From an uncultured Myxococcales bacterium (lineage in GTDB: Bacteria > Myxococcota_A > UBA9042 > CAIXZC01): a DNA stretch of 64,000 nucleotides. A model generated the notes under the pieces. The model saw nothing but the letters and a program-made list of their open reading frames with translations. It was not told where the DNA came from and did no database searches. The stretch lies in NCBI GenBank assembly GCA_903895725.1, contig CAITUV010000044.1, positions 124,001 to 188,000 of the forward strand, written 5' to 3'. Positions 16,745-28,237 of this stretch are shown here, piece by piece (the stretch's first letter is position 1; each line of letters starts with the position of its first letter). Both the position numbers and the translations under genes were made by a program.

Positions 16745-18203
16745 GCGGGTTCCCCACGACGGGGTTCCCACTACGGCGTTGCACCTCCCGCTGCAACCCG
16801 AGCATGCCCCCCTCCTGTAGCCGAACCATGGTCTTGCCGGTGACCACGGCCAGCTGGAACCCCCAGCGGTCCAGCTCCCACAGCAGTTGCAGGATCGTTG
16901 CGACCGGCATCGTTCCTTCGCCCTCGTTGAGGGTCCCGTCGATGTCGAACGCCAGCGTGATGGGCTGCCCCGGATCCCACGTTTCGTCCACCGCCGCTGC
17001 CGCTGCCAGGTTGTGGGGCCCCAGGAGATTCTGCTGCTCCTCCTGGAGCGTACGCACGAGGGCAGCCACGTGGGTCATTCCCTTTTGACAAAGCGCCAGG
17101 AGACGATTCAGGAAGCGCTCGGTGCGACGACTGCCTGTCCCGAGATGCCCGATGCGCAATCCCGGCGGCACGAGCCCCCTGGAGAACCCGAGCTCGATCG
17201 GCTGAGCGTCCGAGGCCACGGACAGGAAGAGATACCGGCAGCCTTGCACCGGCAGAGGCCGCGTGAACAACGGAGCATCGTTGCCATCGATCCGGTCCGC
17301 GATCGACACGACCTGCCGGCCTTGCCCCCCGGGGCCGGTCGTGAGCAGATGGTCACGAGCCAATGCCTTGTCGTGCCCTTGCGGGAACAGATCAATGGTA
17401 TTGATTCCCGGCGTGGCCCGCACCTGCCATGCCGTCGTCTCCAATGCCAGAGCGGTCCGGAAGGCCTGCGCCAACTGCTGCCGCCTCTTCTCGTCGCCGG
17501 ATGAAGGGTTCCCATCACCGCCCATGCCTGCAGATTCGCCGTCGCGGGCCCGCCTCAGCAGTCGGCCGGTCTCCCGCTCGACAGGGCGAAACCGGAGATG
17601 TCCCCCGGGCCTCACCTCGAAGATAGGGGCCGCCCGCTTCCCAGGCCGGGTCGGGACCTGCATTCCGGGCACCATGAGCCTCTCCCGGTCGGCGTGTTCG
17701 GACAGGATGTCCCGAACGCGGGCCACGGCCTCGTTGGACACGTCGAGCAGTTGCGGCGTGCTGTCCGGCTGGAGCCATTCCGCGTTGCTGATGATGCTGC
17801 GGTAGCCCTTGAAGTCGAAGTCGAGGCGCTCGGTCCCGTCCGACGCGTAGACCAGCAGACATCCGGGCCTTTGCTCCAGGGCCGACTCGACCTGGGGCCT
17901 GAGCAGCTCCCGGTCCGTTGCCGCCCAGAGGGGCGACGGCCTCGAGGCCAGGACGGCGCCTACAGCGTTGGCCCGCTTCCGGGCCCACGGGGTGACGCCG
18001 ATACGTGCCGGCTCCGACCCCGGCTCCACCTCGGCCAACCCCAGACTTCTCAGGTGCTGCAGCGTGGCCCCGAGGATCCGGCGATTCCATTCCCGCTCCT
18101 GGACAAACTCCCGGAGCGGGATGGGGGCGCTCCGCTCAAGCAGCAGCTCGAATGCTGCCGCCGGCGACGTGGTGATTGGATCCGCGGGGGGAGTTGCTCT
18201 CAT
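16737..18203 (-). CDS. wHTH-like N-terminus plus HAD-superfamily (phosphomannomutase-like) domain with apparently permuted motif order
   Basis: N-term FELLLERSAPIPLREFVQEREWNRRILGATLQHLRSLGLAEVEP (helix-turn-helix-like). Cap-like PIFEVRPGGHLRFRP, then IDLFPQGHDKALARDHLL and VVSIADRIDGNDAPLFT, followed much later by LAFDIDGTLNEG and LAVVTGKT. Start at ATG 18203 preceded by GGGGG. Confidence 0.65.
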   Translation of the reverse strand: MRATPPADPITTSPAAAFELLLERSAPIPLREFVQEREWNRRILGATLQHLRSLGLAEVEPGSEPARIGVTPWARKRANAVGAVLASRPSPLWAATDRELLRPQVESALEQRPGCLLVYASDGTERLDFDFKGYRSIISNAEWLQPDSTPQLLDVSNEAVARVRDILSEHADRERLMVPGMQVPTRPGKRAAPIFEVRPGGHLRFRPVERETGRLLRRARDGESAGMGGDGNPSSGDEKRRQQLAQAFRTALALETTAWQVRATPGINTIDLFPQGHDKALARDHLLTTGPGGQGRQVVSIADRIDGNDAPLFTRPLPVQGCRYLFLSVASDAQPIELGFSRGLVPPGLRIGHLGTGSRRTERFLNRLLALCQKGMTHVAALVRTLQEEQQNLLGPHNLAAAAAVDETWDPGQPITLAFDIDGTLNEGEGTMPVATILQLLWELDRWGFQLAVVTGKTMVRLQEGGMLGLQREVQRRSGNPVVGNPHD

Positions 18204-18211
18204 CCTGCCCC

Positions 18212-19900
18212 CTACATCCCACCCGACTTCCGGATTCCCAGCACGACCCAGAGGGCAACGAGGAACGAGACCGTCAGGCTGGCAGTCGACAGCCACTGCG
18301 GGAACTGTAAAGACCCTCCCATCCACACCGAGGCGGCCACGCCGGCACCCGCCAGCATCGCTCCGGTAAGCCGGTTGAGCGCACTGGACCGCTCCCTGAC
18401 GGCAAGCAGGACGTTGCGATCTTCCACCTGGACCTTGAGATCGCCGTCCTTGAGACGACGGACGACCTGGTTGAGCTCCCGGGGGAAGGTGCGTGCAAAG
18501 GAGAGCAGATCGAGGGCGACGTCCACCACCTGGCCCGAATGCTGCGTCGGATCGAGCGCCCGCTTCACGAACAATGAGACCAGGTAGGGCTGCACCGCGG
18601 CCAGCGGCTCGAACTGCGGGTAAATCTGCCGGGCAAGCCCCTCCATGGTCCCGAGCGCACGGCCGACCATCAGCAGATCGGTGGGCAACGACACCTTGTG
18701 CCGGTACATCACCTCGACCGAGGTACGGATGAGCTCGTCCAGCTTGATGGCACCGATGCTCAGGGTGGCGAACCGCTCCATCATGACTTCGGCATCACGA
18801 CGAAGGCTGCGGATGTCGGCGGAGGCGGGCACGAGCCCGGCCTCGAGCAGGCTGTCCACCAGCATGGCGGAATCGTGCGACACAAGGGCAACCATGAAGG
18901 AGAGCATCTCCTCCATCCGGGCTTGCGTGATGTAGCCCATCATCCCGAAGTCGAGCAGGCAGACCTTGCCGTCATCCGCGATCATGAAGTTCCCAGGGTG
19001 CGGGTCGGCATGGTAGAACCGGAACTCGAACACGGAGCGCAGCAGCAGCCGGGTCCCGATCTCCGAGATCTCCTTGGGCGTCAGCGGGAATGCGCTCCAG
19101 TCCGAGACGGCCGTGACCTTGCTCCCCTTGAGGAACGCCATCACAATGAGGTTCTCGGTGCACAAGTCGTCGTAGGTCCGGGCGATCCGCACGTTCGGCT
19201 CGTCCGCCAGGCAGGCGGAGAAGCGCTCCATGTTGCGGACCTCGTTGCGAAGGTCCATCTCCTGCGTGAACGTGCGGGCAAACTCGTCCACGAGCTGGCG
19301 GGGGTGCATGTGCTCGACCCCGTCGAAGTTGTCCTCGATGTACCCGGCAATGTCCTTGAGCACGGCCAGATCCTCCCGGACTACCTTCTCGAGACCGGGC
19401 CTCTTGACCTTGATGACCACTTCCTCACCGCTCACCAGGCGGGCGCGGTGCACCTGAGCGATGGAGGCCGCAGCCAGGGGCTGCCTCTCGATGTCGGCGA
19501 ACACGTCGCCGGGCAGGCGCTTGAGCTCCTGCGCCAGGATGGCCTCCACCATTTCGTACGGGAAAGGGGGCACCTGGTCCTGGAGACGGGCCAGCTCCCG
19601 GATCACCTCGGGGGGAAAGAGATCGGGCCGGTTGGCCAGGACCTGGCCGAACTTGATGAAGGTCGGGCCGAGCTGCTCGCACACGGCACGAAGCCTTGCC
19701 CCGAACGAGAGTGCCTCGCGCTCCTGGAGGCGGCCGAATGAGATCGCCTTGCGCACCCCTCGCCAGACACGGGACAGGCCGGTCCTGGTGGCCACGTCGG
19801 CAAACCCGTGCCGGGCCAGCACGGCCGCGATGTCCCGGTATCTTCTCAGCTTCTTGTAAGACCTCGGCAGCAGGAAGAACCTGTACAGGGATGAGCTCAT
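18212..19900 (-). CDS. ubiB: ABC1/UbiB-family atypical protein kinase
   Basis: [75 protein letters not shown]-like [28 protein letters not shown], two C-terminal TM segments. ATG at 19900 overlaps the upstream stop. Confidence 0.92.
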   Translation of the reverse strand: MSSSLYRFFLLPRSYKKLRRYRDIAAVLARHGFADVATRTGLSRVWRGVRKAISFGRLQEREALSFGARLRAVCEQLGPTFIKFGQVLANRPDLFPPEVIRELARLQDQVPPFPYEMVEAILAQELKRLPGDVFADIERQPLAAASIAQVHRARLVSGEEVVIKVKRPGLEKVVREDLAVLKDIAGYIEDNFDGVEHMHPRQLVDEFARTFTQEMDLRNEVRNMERFSACLADEPNVRIARTYDDLCTENLIVMAFLKGSKVTAVSDWSAFPLTPKEISEIGTRLLLRSVFEFRFYHADPHPGNFMIADDGKVCLLDFGMMGYITQARMEEMLSFMVALVSHDSAMLVDSLLEAGLVPASADIRSLRRDAEVMMERFATLSIGAIKLDELIRTSVEVMYRHKVSLPTDLLMVGRALGTMEGLARQIYPQFEPLAAVQPYLVSLFVKRALDPTQHSGQVVDVALDLLSFARTFPRELNQVVRRLKDGDLKVQVEDRNVLLAVRERSSALNRLTGAMLAGAGVAASVWMGGSLQFPQWLSTASLTVSFLVALWVVLGIRKSGGM

Positions 19901-20166
19901 GGCTTGCCCCCCGGCTTGATGAGCCCGCTGAGCAGCTCCTGCACGACCTGGCCGATGAGGTCCCGCTCCTTGCGCCCGCTCTCCTCGACATCCCTGAGCC
20001 GCTTCTCGATGTCGGCCCGGAGCTGGTCCATCTGCTCGGGCGTGAACTTCTCGGTGCGGGACAGGTGCTTCCACAAATCATCCCGATCCAGGGTGAGCAG
20101 CGCCTTGGCAACCGCGGAGCTCAGGGCTCGGGAGGCAATCTGTTTCCAGAGGAATCGATAGGACAT
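19897..20166 (-). CDS. small phasin-like helical protein upstream of ubiB
   Basis: [24 protein letters not shown]...[19 protein letters not shown]; 4-nt overlap with ubiB. Confidence 0.6.
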   Translation of the reverse strand: MSYRFLWKQIASRALSSAVAKALLTLDRDDLWKHLSRTEKFTPEQMDQLRADIEKRLRDVEESGRKERDLIGQVVQELLSGLIKPGGKP

Positions 20167-20218
20167 GGGGCCACCTGCCCGGAACGCCACGGTTCAAGCA
20201 ACGTTGCCGGATGGGAGG

Positions 20219-20246
20219 ATTATAGCGCCGCGGGGGGGGAATGCAA
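20219..20246 (-). promoter_or_regulatory. putative sigma70 promoter of the phasin-like/ubiB/HAD/HEAT operon
   Basis: Minus strand TTGCAT - 16 nt - TATAAT. Confidence 0.6.
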
Positions 20247-20259
20247 CCGTGGGGACGGC

Positions 20260-20691
20260 CTACTCTTCGTCCTTCTTCTCGGCCTCGGGTGCCTCTTCCT
20301 GCTTGAGCTTCTTCTCGATGGCAGCGGTGGTCACGTGCTCGGAGCCGATGAGCTCGATGATACCGATTTCAGCGGCATCGCCGTGGCGCTGGCCCAGGGG
20401 GATGATGCGGCTGTAGCCGCCGTGACGCTCCGCAAAACGCGGGGCAATCTCGAACAGCTTGGCAACCGCCTTGTCGGTGAACAGGGTCTGGGCAGCCAGG
20501 CGCCGGGCATGCAGCGTGCCCTTCTTGCCAAGCGTGATCAGCTTGTCCACTTCCTGCTTGAGCACCTTGCAGCGCCCCATCGTGGTCTTGATGGACTCAT
20601 TCTCGATGAGGGAGGTCAGCAGGTTCCTGACCAAGGCCTTGCGGTGCGAGGGGTTCCGGCCGAGCCGGTGGATCGGTTTGCGGTGTCTCAT
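20260..20691 (-). CDS. rplQ: 50S ribosomal protein L17
   Basis: [37 protein letters not shown]. Confidence 0.97.
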   Translation of the reverse strand: MRHRKPIHRLGRNPSHRKALVRNLLTSLIENESIKTTMGRCKVLKQEVDKLITLGKKGTLHARRLAAQTLFTDKAVAKLFEIAPRFAERHGGYSRIIPLGQRHGDAAEIGIIELIGSEHVTTAAIEKKLKQEEAPEAEKKDEE

Positions 20692-20702
20692 GGCGACCTC
20701 AC

Positions 20703-21704
20703 TTACTCCTTGGGCGCGTTGGGGGCCTTGCCGGGGTCAAAGCCCTCGAGCTTCATCCCGAGCTGGAGCCCCATCCCGGCCAGGACTTCTTTGATCTCCT
20801 TCAGGCTCTTGCGCCCGAAGTTCTTGGTCTTGAGCATATCGGCCTCACTGCGCTGGACCAGCTCGCCGATAAAGCGGATGCTGGCATTCTTCAGGCAGTT
20901 GGCGCTGCGGACGGACAGCTCCAGCTCCTCGACCGGACGGTAGAGGTTGGGGCTGAGGGAATCCGCGTGATCCCGCTCCTCGTGGTAGTCCACGGGGACG
21001 GACTCGTCGAAGCCGATGAAGATCTGGAGCTGGTCCTTCATGATCTTGGCCGCAAGGCCGAGCGCATCACGAGGGAGGATGGAGCCGTCGGTTTCGATCT
21101 CCATGACCAGCTTGTCGAGGTCGGTATCCTCGCCGGCACGGGCGTTGGTGACGCTGTAGTTCGCCTTGATGATGGGCGAGAACAGCGAATCCACGACCAC
21201 GGTGCCGATGGGCATCTCGCCCATGCGGTGCTTCTCGGCGGGGACGTAGCCCCGGCCCATGGAAGCGGTCAGCTCGACCCGCAGCCGTCCCCCGTCCACG
21301 ACGGTGGCCAGGTAATGGTCGGGGTTGAGGATGGAGACCGTGTGATCTCCAATGATGTCGCCGGCATGGACCCGGGCGGGACCCTTCACGTCGATGGTCA
21401 GCGTGCGGGCCTCACCCTCGGGGACCGTGAGGCGCACTCCCTTGAGGTTCAGGATGATATCCGCAACGTCTTCCTGGACCCCGGGGATTGCGGAGAACTC
21501 GTGGAGCGCCCCTTCGACCTTGACGGTGACGATGGCGGACCCACGCACGGAAGAGATGAGGATGCGGCGCAATGCGTTGCCGATGGTGACGCCGAACCCG
21601 CGCTCGAAGGGGGCGCAGGAGAAGATGCCGAGGCGTCCGCTCTTGCCGACCTTCTCGGCCTCGACTTCCTTCGGCCTTCTCAGTTTTACCCAGTGTCTGT
21701 ACAT
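20703..21704 (-). CDS. rpoA: RNA polymerase alpha subunit
   Basis: [25 protein letters not shown] and C-terminal [49 protein letters not shown]. Confidence 0.97.
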   Translation of the reverse strand: MYRHWVKLRRPKEVEAEKVGKSGRLGIFSCAPFERGFGVTIGNALRRILISSVRGSAIVTVKVEGALHEFSAIPGVQEDVADIILNLKGVRLTVPEGEARTLTIDVKGPARVHAGDIIGDHTVSILNPDHYLATVVDGGRLRVELTASMGRGYVPAEKHRMGEMPIGTVVVDSLFSPIIKANYSVTNARAGEDTDLDKLVMEIETDGSILPRDALGLAAKIMKDQLQIFIGFDESVPVDYHEERDHADSLSPNLYRPVEELELSVRSANCLKNASIRFIGELVQRSEADMLKTKNFGRKSLKEIKEVLAGMGLQLGMKLEGFDPGKAPNAPKE

Positions 21705-21728
21705 GCCCTACCCTCCGTCCGTTCCGCC

Positions 21729-22352
21729 TTACTTGGAGTACAACTCCACGATGAGGGATTCCTGAACCGGCAGGTCGATATCTTCGCGGGCAGGCAGCGC
21801 AACCACCTTCGCGGTCATCTCCTTGCGGTCCACATCGAGCCAGCCCGGGGCTTCCTTGGAGGGGCTCTCCACGCGCACCGACAGGCTGCCGTGCTTCTTG
21901 CTCGTCTCCTTGACGGTGACGGTCTGACCGGCCTTGACGGTGTACGACGGGATGTTCACCATCCGGCCGTTCACCAGGATGTGACGGTGCAGCACGAACT
22001 GGCGTGCCTCGGCCCGGCTGGCAGCAAACCCGCAGCGGTAGATCACGTTGTCCAGGCGCCGCTCCAGGAGCTGGAGCATGTTGGCTCCGGTGATCCCCTT
22101 CATGGCAACGGCCTTGGCAAACACGATCCGGAACTGGCGCTCGAGGATGCCGTAGGTCCGGCGGACCTTCTGCTTCTCCCGGAGGGAGATTCCGTAGTCG
22201 GACTTCTTGCCTCTCGACTGGCCGTGCTGCCCCGGGGCGTACTGGCGCCGCTCGAGCGCGCACTTCTCGGTGCTGCAACGATCTCCCTTGAGGAAGAGCT
22301 TGATCCCTTCCCGCCGGCACAGCCTGCACTTTGCTTCGGTATATCTCGCCAC
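21729..22352 (-). CDS. rpsD: 30S ribosomal protein S4
   Basis: [26 protein letters not shown]... S4 domain; alpha operon position. Confidence 0.97.
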   Translation of the reverse strand: MARYTEAKCRLCRREGIKLFLKGDRCSTEKCALERRQYAPGQHGQSRGKKSDYGISLREKQKVRRTYGILERQFRIVFAKAVAMKGITGANMLQLLERRLDNVIYRCGFAASRAEARQFVLHRHILVNGRMVNIPSYTVKAGQTVTVKETSKKHGSLSVRVESPSKEAPGWLDVDRKEMTAKVVALPAREDIDLPVQESLIVELYSK

Positions 22353-22369
22353 GATGCTCCTCCTTGCCG

Positions 22370-22759
22370 CTACACTCTACGACGCTTCTTGGGACGGCAG
22401 CCGTTGTGCGGCATCGGCGTGATGTCCCGAATCAGGGTGACCTTGAGGCCGGCAGCGGCCAGGGCGCGGACTGCGGCTTCACGGCCGCTTCCGGGTCCCT
22501 TCACGAGGACGGTCACGCTCTGCATGCCGTGCTCCATGGCCTTGCGGGCCGCATCTTCCGCCGCGGTGGTGGCCGCAAAGGGGGTGGACTTCTTGCTCCC
22601 CTTGAACCCCTTGACGCCCGCAGTGCACCACGCCACGGTGTTGCCGCGCAGGTCGGTCAGGGTCACCACGGTATTGTTGAACGTGGACTGAACGTGCGCC
22701 ACGCCCACCGGGATGTTCTTCTTGATCTTCTTCTTACCAGCTCTCGGTGCCTTCGCCAT
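22370..22759 (-). CDS. rpsK: 30S ribosomal protein S11
   Basis: [49 protein letters not shown]-type C-terminus. Start corrected from 22837. Confidence 0.96.
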   Translation of the reverse strand: MAKAPRAGKKKIKKNIPVGVAHVQSTFNNTVVTLTDLRGNTVAWCTAGVKGFKGSKKSTPFAATTAAEDAARKAMEHGMQSVTVLVKGPGSGREAAVRALAAAGLKVTLIRDITPMPHNGCRPKKRRRV

Positions 22760-22769
22760 GGCTCCCCCC

Positions 22770-23153
22770 TTACTTCTTGCCGCCGATCTTCTTCTTCTTG
22801 ACTGCCGCGCGCCGCGGGCCCTTCCGGGTCCGGGCATTGGTGTGGGTCCGCTGACCCCTCACCGGCAGCCCCCGTCGGTGGCGGAGTCCCCGATAGCACC
22901 CGAGGTCCATGAGCCGCTTGATGCTCGCGGCCACGTCCCGGCGGAGTTCGCCTTCCACCTTGACTTCCGCGTCGATGACCTCGCGCAGCTTGGCCACTTC
23001 ACCGTCGGTGAGGTTGTCCGAGCGCACGGAGCCGTCGACTCCGGCCTTGTTGCAGATCCAGTCCGCCCTGAACCGTCCGATCCCGTGGATCGCGGTCAGC
23101 GCGATGTCGATGCGCTTGTTCCTGGGTAGGTCAACACCCGCAATACGTGCCAT
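22770..23153 (-). CDS. rpsM: 30S ribosomal protein S13
   Basis: [26 protein letters not shown]...[27 protein letters not shown]. Confidence 0.97.
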   Translation of the reverse strand: MARIAGVDLPRNKRIDIALTAIHGIGRFRADWICNKAGVDGSVRSDNLTDGEVAKLREVIDAEVKVEGELRRDVAASIKRLMDLGCYRGLRHRRGLPVRGQRTHTNARTRKGPRRAAVKKKKIGGKK

Positions 23154-23165
23154 GTCTACACCTTC

Positions 23166-23279
23166 CTAGCCTTGCCGCTGCTTGTGCCGGCGGTTCTCGC
23201 AAATGACCCGCACGACGCCCTTTCGCTTGATCACGCGACACTTCTCGCAAATCTTCTTCACCGACGAACGAACCTTCAT
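23166..23279 (-). CDS. rpmJ: 50S ribosomal protein L36 (not in the ORF track)
   Basis: Translated by hand: [37 protein letters not shown]. Confidence 0.95.
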   Translation of the reverse strand: MKVRSSVKKICEKCRVIKRKGVVRVICENRRHKQRQG

Positions 23280-23287
23280 GACATCAC

Positions 23288-23518
23288 CTATTTCGGTTTC
23301 CCGACCGAGCGGTACACGATCCGCCCGCGGGTCAGGTCATAGGGCGACAGCTCGATCTTCACGCGGTCACCGGGGAGGATCCGGACAAAGTGCATCCGCA
23401 TCTTGCCCGCGACATGGGCGAGGACGCGGTGACCGTTGTCCAGCTCGACCCGGAACATCGCGTTGGGAAGCGGCTCGATGACCGTCCCTTCTACCTCGAT
23501 TCCTTCTTCCTTGGCCAT
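23288..23518 (-). CDS. infA: translation initiation factor IF-1
   Basis: [70 protein letters not shown]. Confidence 0.97.
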   Translation of the reverse strand: MAKEEGIEVEGTVIEPLPNAMFRVELDNGHRVLAHVAGKMRMHFVRILPGDRVKIELSPYDLTRGRIVYRSVGKPK

Positions 23519-23526
23519 ACCCGCCC

Positions 23527-24162
23527 TCAGCTCCCCAGGAGTCCCTTGACCGCATTGAACACGGCCTCGGGCGTCTTCCCGGTGCCGTTTACCTCCTTCA
23601 CGCTGCCGAACCGGCCGTAGTACTCGACCAGCGGCATCGTCTGCTGCTTGTACACTTCCAGCCGGTTGCGCACCGTGGCCTCGTTGTCGTCGGCCCGCTG
23701 CACCAGCCCGCCGCCACACGAATCGCAGGTCCCTTCCTTCTTGGGAACCATGAACGTGCGGTGATACATCGCGCCGCACTTCCCGCAGGTCAGCCGGCCC
23801 GTGAGCCGCTCGACGATCTCGTCCGCGTCCACCACGATGTTCAGAACCAGGTCGATCGCCACTCCCATCTCGTGGAGCGCCTTGGCCTGCGCCAACGTCC
23901 GGGGGAAGCCGTCCAGGATGAACCCCTTAGCCATGTCGGGAGCCTTGAGCCGCTCGGACACGATGCCCACGACGACCGCATCCGGGACCAGCTCGCCCTT
24001 GGCCATGGAGCGGCCCGCCTCGAGCCCGAGAGCGGTCCCCTTCGCCTTGGCCTCACGCAGCATGTCACCCGTCGAAACCTGCGGAATCGAGAGCAACTCC
24101 ATGATCTTGCGTGCCTGGGTGCCCTTACCGGCCCCAGGGGCCCCCAACAGGATGATCTTCAT
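23527..24162 (-). CDS. adk: adenylate kinase
   Basis: [25 protein letters not shown] zinc cysteines CGKCGAMYH...CDSCGG. Confidence 0.97.
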   Translation of the reverse strand: MKIILLGAPGAGKGTQARKIMELLSIPQVSTGDMLREAKAKGTALGLEAGRSMAKGELVPDAVVVGIVSERLKAPDMAKGFILDGFPRTLAQAKALHEMGVAIDLVLNIVVDADEIVERLTGRLTCGKCGAMYHRTFMVPKKEGTCDSCGGGLVQRADDNEATVRNRLEVYKQQTMPLVEYYGRFGSVKEVNGTGKTPEAVFNAVKGLLGS

Positions 24163-25484
24163 ATCGCTCTCCTGCCCTTGATCCGAGGACCGCGGCCGCC
24201 CGCGAAGCCCTCGTAGTTGCGGGAGATGAGGTGATACTCGATCTGCTGCGCCGTGTCAAGCGCAACTCCCACCACGATGAGCAGCGACGTACCACCGAAG
24301 TAGAACGGTACGCCGAAGCTCGACTGCAGGTAGGTCGGCAGCACGCAGATGGCCGACATGTACATCGCACCGCCAAACGTGATGCGGGACAGCACCCGCT
24401 CGATGTAGTCCGCGGTCCGCTTGCCAGGCCGGATGCCCGGAATGAACCCGCCCTGCTTCTTCAGGTTGTCCGCCACGTCGACCGGATTGAAGGTCACTGC
24501 GGTGTAGAAGTAGCAGAAGAACACGATCAGGCCGACGTAGATCACGTTGTAAACAAGCTGGCCGGGAATGAGCTTGGCGTGGATCCAGCCGACCCAGCTG
24601 GCCCCGGGGAACAGGTTGCCCAGCGTGCTGGGGAACATGAGCACCGACGAAGCGAAGATGGGCGGGATCACGCCCGCACTGTTGACCTTGAGCGGAAGCA
24701 TGGTGGTCTGGCCGCCGTACACCTTGCGACCCACGACCCGCTTGGCATACTGCACCGGGATCCGGCGCTGCCCGCGCTCGAAGAAGACGATCGCCCCCAT
24801 GACCGCGATGACCAGGATGGCGATGAGGACCAGGGTGATGGGCTCCAGCTTGCCCCCCTGGAAGGTGGACAGCTTCATCGTCTGGATCACGGCGTCGGGC
24901 AGGCTCGCCACGATACCGGCGAAGATGATGAGCGAGATGCCGTTGCCGATTCCCCGCTCGGTGATGCGCTCGCCCAGCCACATCAGGAACGCGGTCCCGG
25001 TCGTGAGCGCAAGCACCGTCAGCAGCTTGAAGCCGAGGCCGTGCTCGAACACCATCCCCTTGGCGACGGAGCCGGACAGGCTCTCCAGCCAGGAGGCGAT
25101 GGCGAACCCCTGGAACAGCGAGAGGAGCACCGTGCCGTAGCGCGTGTACTGGTTGATCTTGCGCCGTCCCTGCTCCCCTTCCTTCTGGAGCCGTTCGAGG
25201 GAGGGGATCACGACCGCCATCAGCTGCAGGATGATGCTCGAGCTGATGTACGGCATGATACCGAGCGCAAACACCGAGAGCTGCTTCATGGCACCGCCCG
25301 AGAACAGGTCGAACAGGCCGGCCAGGCCCGTGCTTCCCGTCCGCATGTACTGGTCCATGATGGAGCGATCGACACCCGGCACGCTCACGAACACGCCGAC
25401 CCGGTAGACGGCCAGCATGAACAGCGTGTACAGGAGCCGCTTGCTCAGCTCGGGCACACTGCCGATGTTCCTCAGGCTACCCAC
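24159..25484 (-). CDS. secY: preprotein translocase subunit SecY
   Basis: Multiple TM segments, [26 protein letters not shown], position between rplO and adk. Confidence 0.97.
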   Translation of the reverse strand: MGSLRNIGSVPELSKRLLYTLFMLAVYRVGVFVSVPGVDRSIMDQYMRTGSTGLAGLFDLFSGGAMKQLSVFALGIMPYISSSIILQLMAVVIPSLERLQKEGEQGRRKINQYTRYGTVLLSLFQGFAIASWLESLSGSVAKGMVFEHGLGFKLLTVLALTTGTAFLMWLGERITERGIGNGISLIIFAGIVASLPDAVIQTMKLSTFQGGKLEPITLVLIAILVIAVMGAIVFFERGQRRIPVQYAKRVVGRKVYGGQTTMLPLKVNSAGVIPPIFASSVLMFPSTLGNLFPGASWVGWIHAKLIPGQLVYNVIYVGLIVFFCYFYTAVTFNPVDVADNLKKQGGFIPGIRPGKRTADYIERVLSRITFGGAMYMSAICVLPTYLQSSFGVPFYFGGTSLLIVVGVALDTAQQIEYHLISRNYEGFAGGRGPRIKGRRAI

Positions 25485-25929
25485 GGGTTACCTCCGCCTT
25501 GCCACCCTTCTCCTCGATCTTGGCGATCGCGGACTTCGAGAAGGCATCGAGCTTTACGGTGAGCCGCTTTTCCAGGTTGCCGTTGCCGAGGCACTTGACG
25601 CCATCGGGCCGCCCCTTGACCAGGCCCGCTTCCACGAGCGCGGCCAGATCGACCACGGCGCCGTCCTCGAAGCCGTTGAGCTGGGCCACGTTGACCCACG
25701 CAAAGCTCTCGGCGAACACGTTCTTGAAGCCACGCTTGGGCAGGCGGCGATAGAGCGGCATCTGGCCGCCTTCAAAGAACGGGCGGACCTTGCCCTTGCC
25801 GGCCCGGGCGTTCTGCCCCTTGTGCCCCTTGCCCGCGGTCTTGCCGAGGCCGCTACCGACACCGCGTCCGACCCGCCGGCGCGTCTTGGTTGCCCCTTCG
25901 GGGGGCGTGAGATTGGACAGCTCCTTCAT
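25477..25929 (-). CDS. rplO: 50S ribosomal protein L15
   Basis: [36 protein letters not shown]. Confidence 0.96.
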   Translation of the reverse strand: MKELSNLTPPEGATKTRRRVGRGVGSGLGKTAGKGHKGQNARAGKGKVRPFFEGGQMPLYRRLPKRGFKNVFAESFAWVNVAQLNGFEDGAVVDLAALVEAGLVKGRPDGVKCLGNGNLEKRLTVKLDAFSKSAIAKIEEKGGKAEVTRG

Positions 25930-25931
25930 GG

Positions 25932-26114
25932 TCAGACCTCCTCGACTTTCAGCAGGTGGATGACCTTGTTGACCATCCCGCGGTTGGCCGCGTTGTCTTC
26001 CAGCACCCGGACCTCGTGGAGCTTGCGGAATCCCAGGGAGCGGATGCAGTCGTGCTGCAGCTGGGTTCCCCCGATGGTGCTCTTCACATACGTAACCTTG
26101 AGCTTCTTTGCCAT
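25932..26114 (-). CDS. rpmD: 50S ribosomal protein L30
   Basis: [55 protein letters not shown]. Confidence 0.95.
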   Translation of the reverse strand: MAKKLKVTYVKSTIGGTQLQHDCIRSLGFRKLHEVRVLEDNAANRGMVNKVIHLLKVEEV

Positions 26115-26119
26115 GGCAC

Positions 26120-26671
26120 CTACCTCGTCCGGATCTCTTCCACCGACTTGCCCCGCCGCTGGGCCACCTGGTCCGCGGAGGTCATGGTCAGCAGTGCCTT
26201 GAGCGTGGCCTTCACCACGTTGTGCGCATTGGTGGTTCCGATGACCTTGGTCAGGATGTTCTGCACCCCGGCAGCCTCGAGCACGGCTCGCATGGCACCG
26301 CCGGCGATGATTCCCGTACCAGGTCCGGCCGGCCGCAGCACGACGCGGGCAGCCCCGAACTTCACGAAGGTCTCGTGCGGGATCGTGCCGTTGACGAGCT
26401 GCACATGGGTCATGCTGCGCTCGGCCCTCTCCGAGGCCTTGCGCATGGCCTCCGGGACTTCCCGGGCCTTGCCCACGCCGATGCCCACGGACCCCTCGCC
26501 GTCCCCCTTCACCACGATGGCGGCGAAGCTGAACCGGCGGCCACCCTTGACGACCTTGGCGACGCGGTTGATGTAGACCACCTTCTCGATGAACTTGTCC
26601 TCTTCTTCAGCAGGACCGCCCTTGTCGCCCCGGCGAGAGTCGAGAGATGCCTGATACGTCTTCTCAGCCAT
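26120..26671 (-). CDS. rpsE: 30S ribosomal protein S5
   Basis: [49 protein letters not shown]. Confidence 0.97.
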   Translation of the reverse strand: MAEKTYQASLDSRRGDKGGPAEEEDKFIEKVVYINRVAKVVKGGRRFSFAAIVVKGDGEGSVGIGVGKAREVPEAMRKASERAERSMTHVQLVNGTIPHETFVKFGAARVVLRPAGPGTGIIAGGAMRAVLEAAGVQNILTKVIGTTNAHNVVKATLKALLTMTSADQVAQRRGKSVEEIRTR

Positions 26672-26680
26672 CGAATCCTC

Positions 26681-27058
26681 CTAGAACTTGAGCCCGCCCT
26701 TTCTGGCACCCTCGGCCAAGGTGGCGATGAGTCCGTTCTTCTTGTAGATGAAGCCGTTCCGGTCGAACACCACCTCGGAGATCCCCTTCTCCACACAGAG
26801 CTTGGCGATGAGGAGCCCAACCGCCTCGGCTGCCGGCTTGCCCGTCTTCTTTCCCTCGCCCGACTTGAACTCGGGCGACAGCGAGCTGGCCGCGGCCAGG
26901 GTGGAGCGCAAGTCATCATCGATCACCTGCGCATACACGTGCTTGTTGGAGCGGAATACACACAGCCGCGGACGGGCCGTCGTTCCCTTGATGTGGGCCC
27001 GGACGCGCTGCTGACGCTTCAGCCTCGAAACCTGTCTTACCGACGTATTGTTGCTCAC
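26681..27058 (-). CDS. rplR: 50S ribosomal protein L18
   Basis: RVRAHIKGTTARPRLCVFRSNKHVYAQVIDDDLRSTLAAASS. Confidence 0.96.
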   Translation of the reverse strand: MSNNTSVRQVSRLKRQQRVRAHIKGTTARPRLCVFRSNKHVYAQVIDDDLRSTLAAASSLSPEFKSGEGKKTGKPAAEAVGLLIAKLCVEKGISEVVFDRNGFIYKKNGLIATLAEGARKGGLKF

Positions 27059-27082
27059 GTCATCCTCCCTTGGCCTGAACGG

Positions 27083-27619
27083 CTACTTGCCCTTGGCCGT
27101 CTTGCGCACCGCGTGCTCGCCCTGGTAGCGGATACCCTTCCCCTTGTAGGGGTCCGGCGGCCGCACCGCCCGCAGGCTGGCCGTCGTCTGACCGACCAGG
27201 TGCTTGTCGATGCCCGAGACCACCAGCGTGTTGGGGTTGGGCAGCTCCACCTTGATCCCCTCGGGGACCGGGAATTCCCGCGGCTTGGTGTAGCCGACGG
27301 TCAGGAGCAGCTTCTTCCCCTGCAACTCCGCCTTGAAGCCCGCGCCGTGAATCTCCAGCGTCCGGCTCCAGCCCGACGTGATCCCCTGGATCATGTTGGA
27401 GATCAGCGTGCGATAGAGCCCGTGACAGGCCCGCGCCGGCCGCGTGTCATCGTTGCGTTCCACGACCACCTGCTCCCCATCCACCCGCACCTTCACGAAG
27501 CGGACTTCCTGGGTGAGCTTCTTCTTCCCGTCCGAAGACGCCACGGTCACCACGTCCCCAGCGACCGTCACCTTGACCGTCTTGGGGATCGGAATCGGCT
27601 TGTTCCCAATCCTCGACAT
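27083..27619 (-). CDS. rplF: 50S ribosomal protein L6
   Basis: MSRIGNKPIPIPKTVKVTVAGDVVTV...; PDPYKGKGIRYQGE. Confidence 0.96.
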   Translation of the reverse strand: MSRIGNKPIPIPKTVKVTVAGDVVTVASSDGKKKLTQEVRFVKVRVDGEQVVVERNDDTRPARACHGLYRTLISNMIQGITSGWSRTLEIHGAGFKAELQGKKLLLTVGYTKPREFPVPEGIKVELPNPNTLVVSGIDKHLVGQTTASLRAVRPPDPYKGKGIRYQGEHAVRKTAKGK

Positions 27620-27631
27620 ATCGGCCTCCAA

Positions 27632-28027
27632 CTAGTACACGCGGCACAGGACCTCGCCGCCGACCCGCTGCTTGCGGGCCTCGCGGTCGGTCATGATCCC
27701 CCGGGAAGTGGACACGATGGCCACTCCCATCCCTCCGAGCACCCGCGGCAGCTCGTCCGAGCCGAGGTAAATCCTGCGGCCGGGACGCGACACCCGCTCG
27801 ATGACCTGGATGGCCGGGGTCTTGTTCACGTACTTGAGATCGATGCGGATAACCCCGGACAGCCGGTCGTCCAGCACCATGTAATCCTCGATGTACCCTT
27901 CTTCCTTCAGCAGCTTCACGATCGCGATCTTGAGCTTCGACGAGGGAAGCTCCACCGCCTCGTGCTGAGCCTGCAGGCCGTTGCGAATCCGGGTCAACAG
28001 GTCGGCAATCGGATCCGTCATGCTCAT
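27632..28027 (-). CDS. rpsH: 30S ribosomal protein S8
   Basis: [31 protein letters not shown]...[28 protein letters not shown]. Confidence 0.97.
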   Translation of the reverse strand: MSMTDPIADLLTRIRNGLQAQHEAVELPSSKLKIAIVKLLKEEGYIEDYMVLDDRLSGVIRIDLKYVNKTPAIQVIERVSRPGRRIYLGSDELPRVLGGMGVAIVSTSRGIMTDREARKQRVGGEVLCRVY

Positions 28028-28037
28028 GTCAATCCTC

Positions 28038-28223
28038 CTACCAGCTCGCCTTCCGCACTCCGGGGAGATCCCCCTGGAGGGCCAGATTCCGAAGGCAGAT
28101 CCGGCACATGTTGAACTTCCGATAGTACCCCCGAGGCCGTCCGCACAGCGGGCACCGGTTCCGGTATCGGACCTTGAACTTCGGCTGGACGCCGATCTTC
28201 ATCAGAAACACTTTCCTGGCCAC
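28038..28223 (-). CDS. rpsN: 30S ribosomal protein S14, zinc-binding type
   Basis: 61 aa, [25 protein letters not shown]. Confidence 0.96.
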   Translation of the reverse strand: MARKVFLMKIGVQPKFKVRYRNRCPLCGRPRGYYRKFNMCRICLRNLALQGDLPGVRKASW

Positions 28224-28237
28224 GAAAGTCCTCCTTC

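Noticed and set aside
1-18203. Accessory region as prophage/ICE/transposon
   Set aside because: No integrase, transposase, phage structural gene, att-like direct repeat or tRNA boundary visible. It can only be called an accessory cluster.
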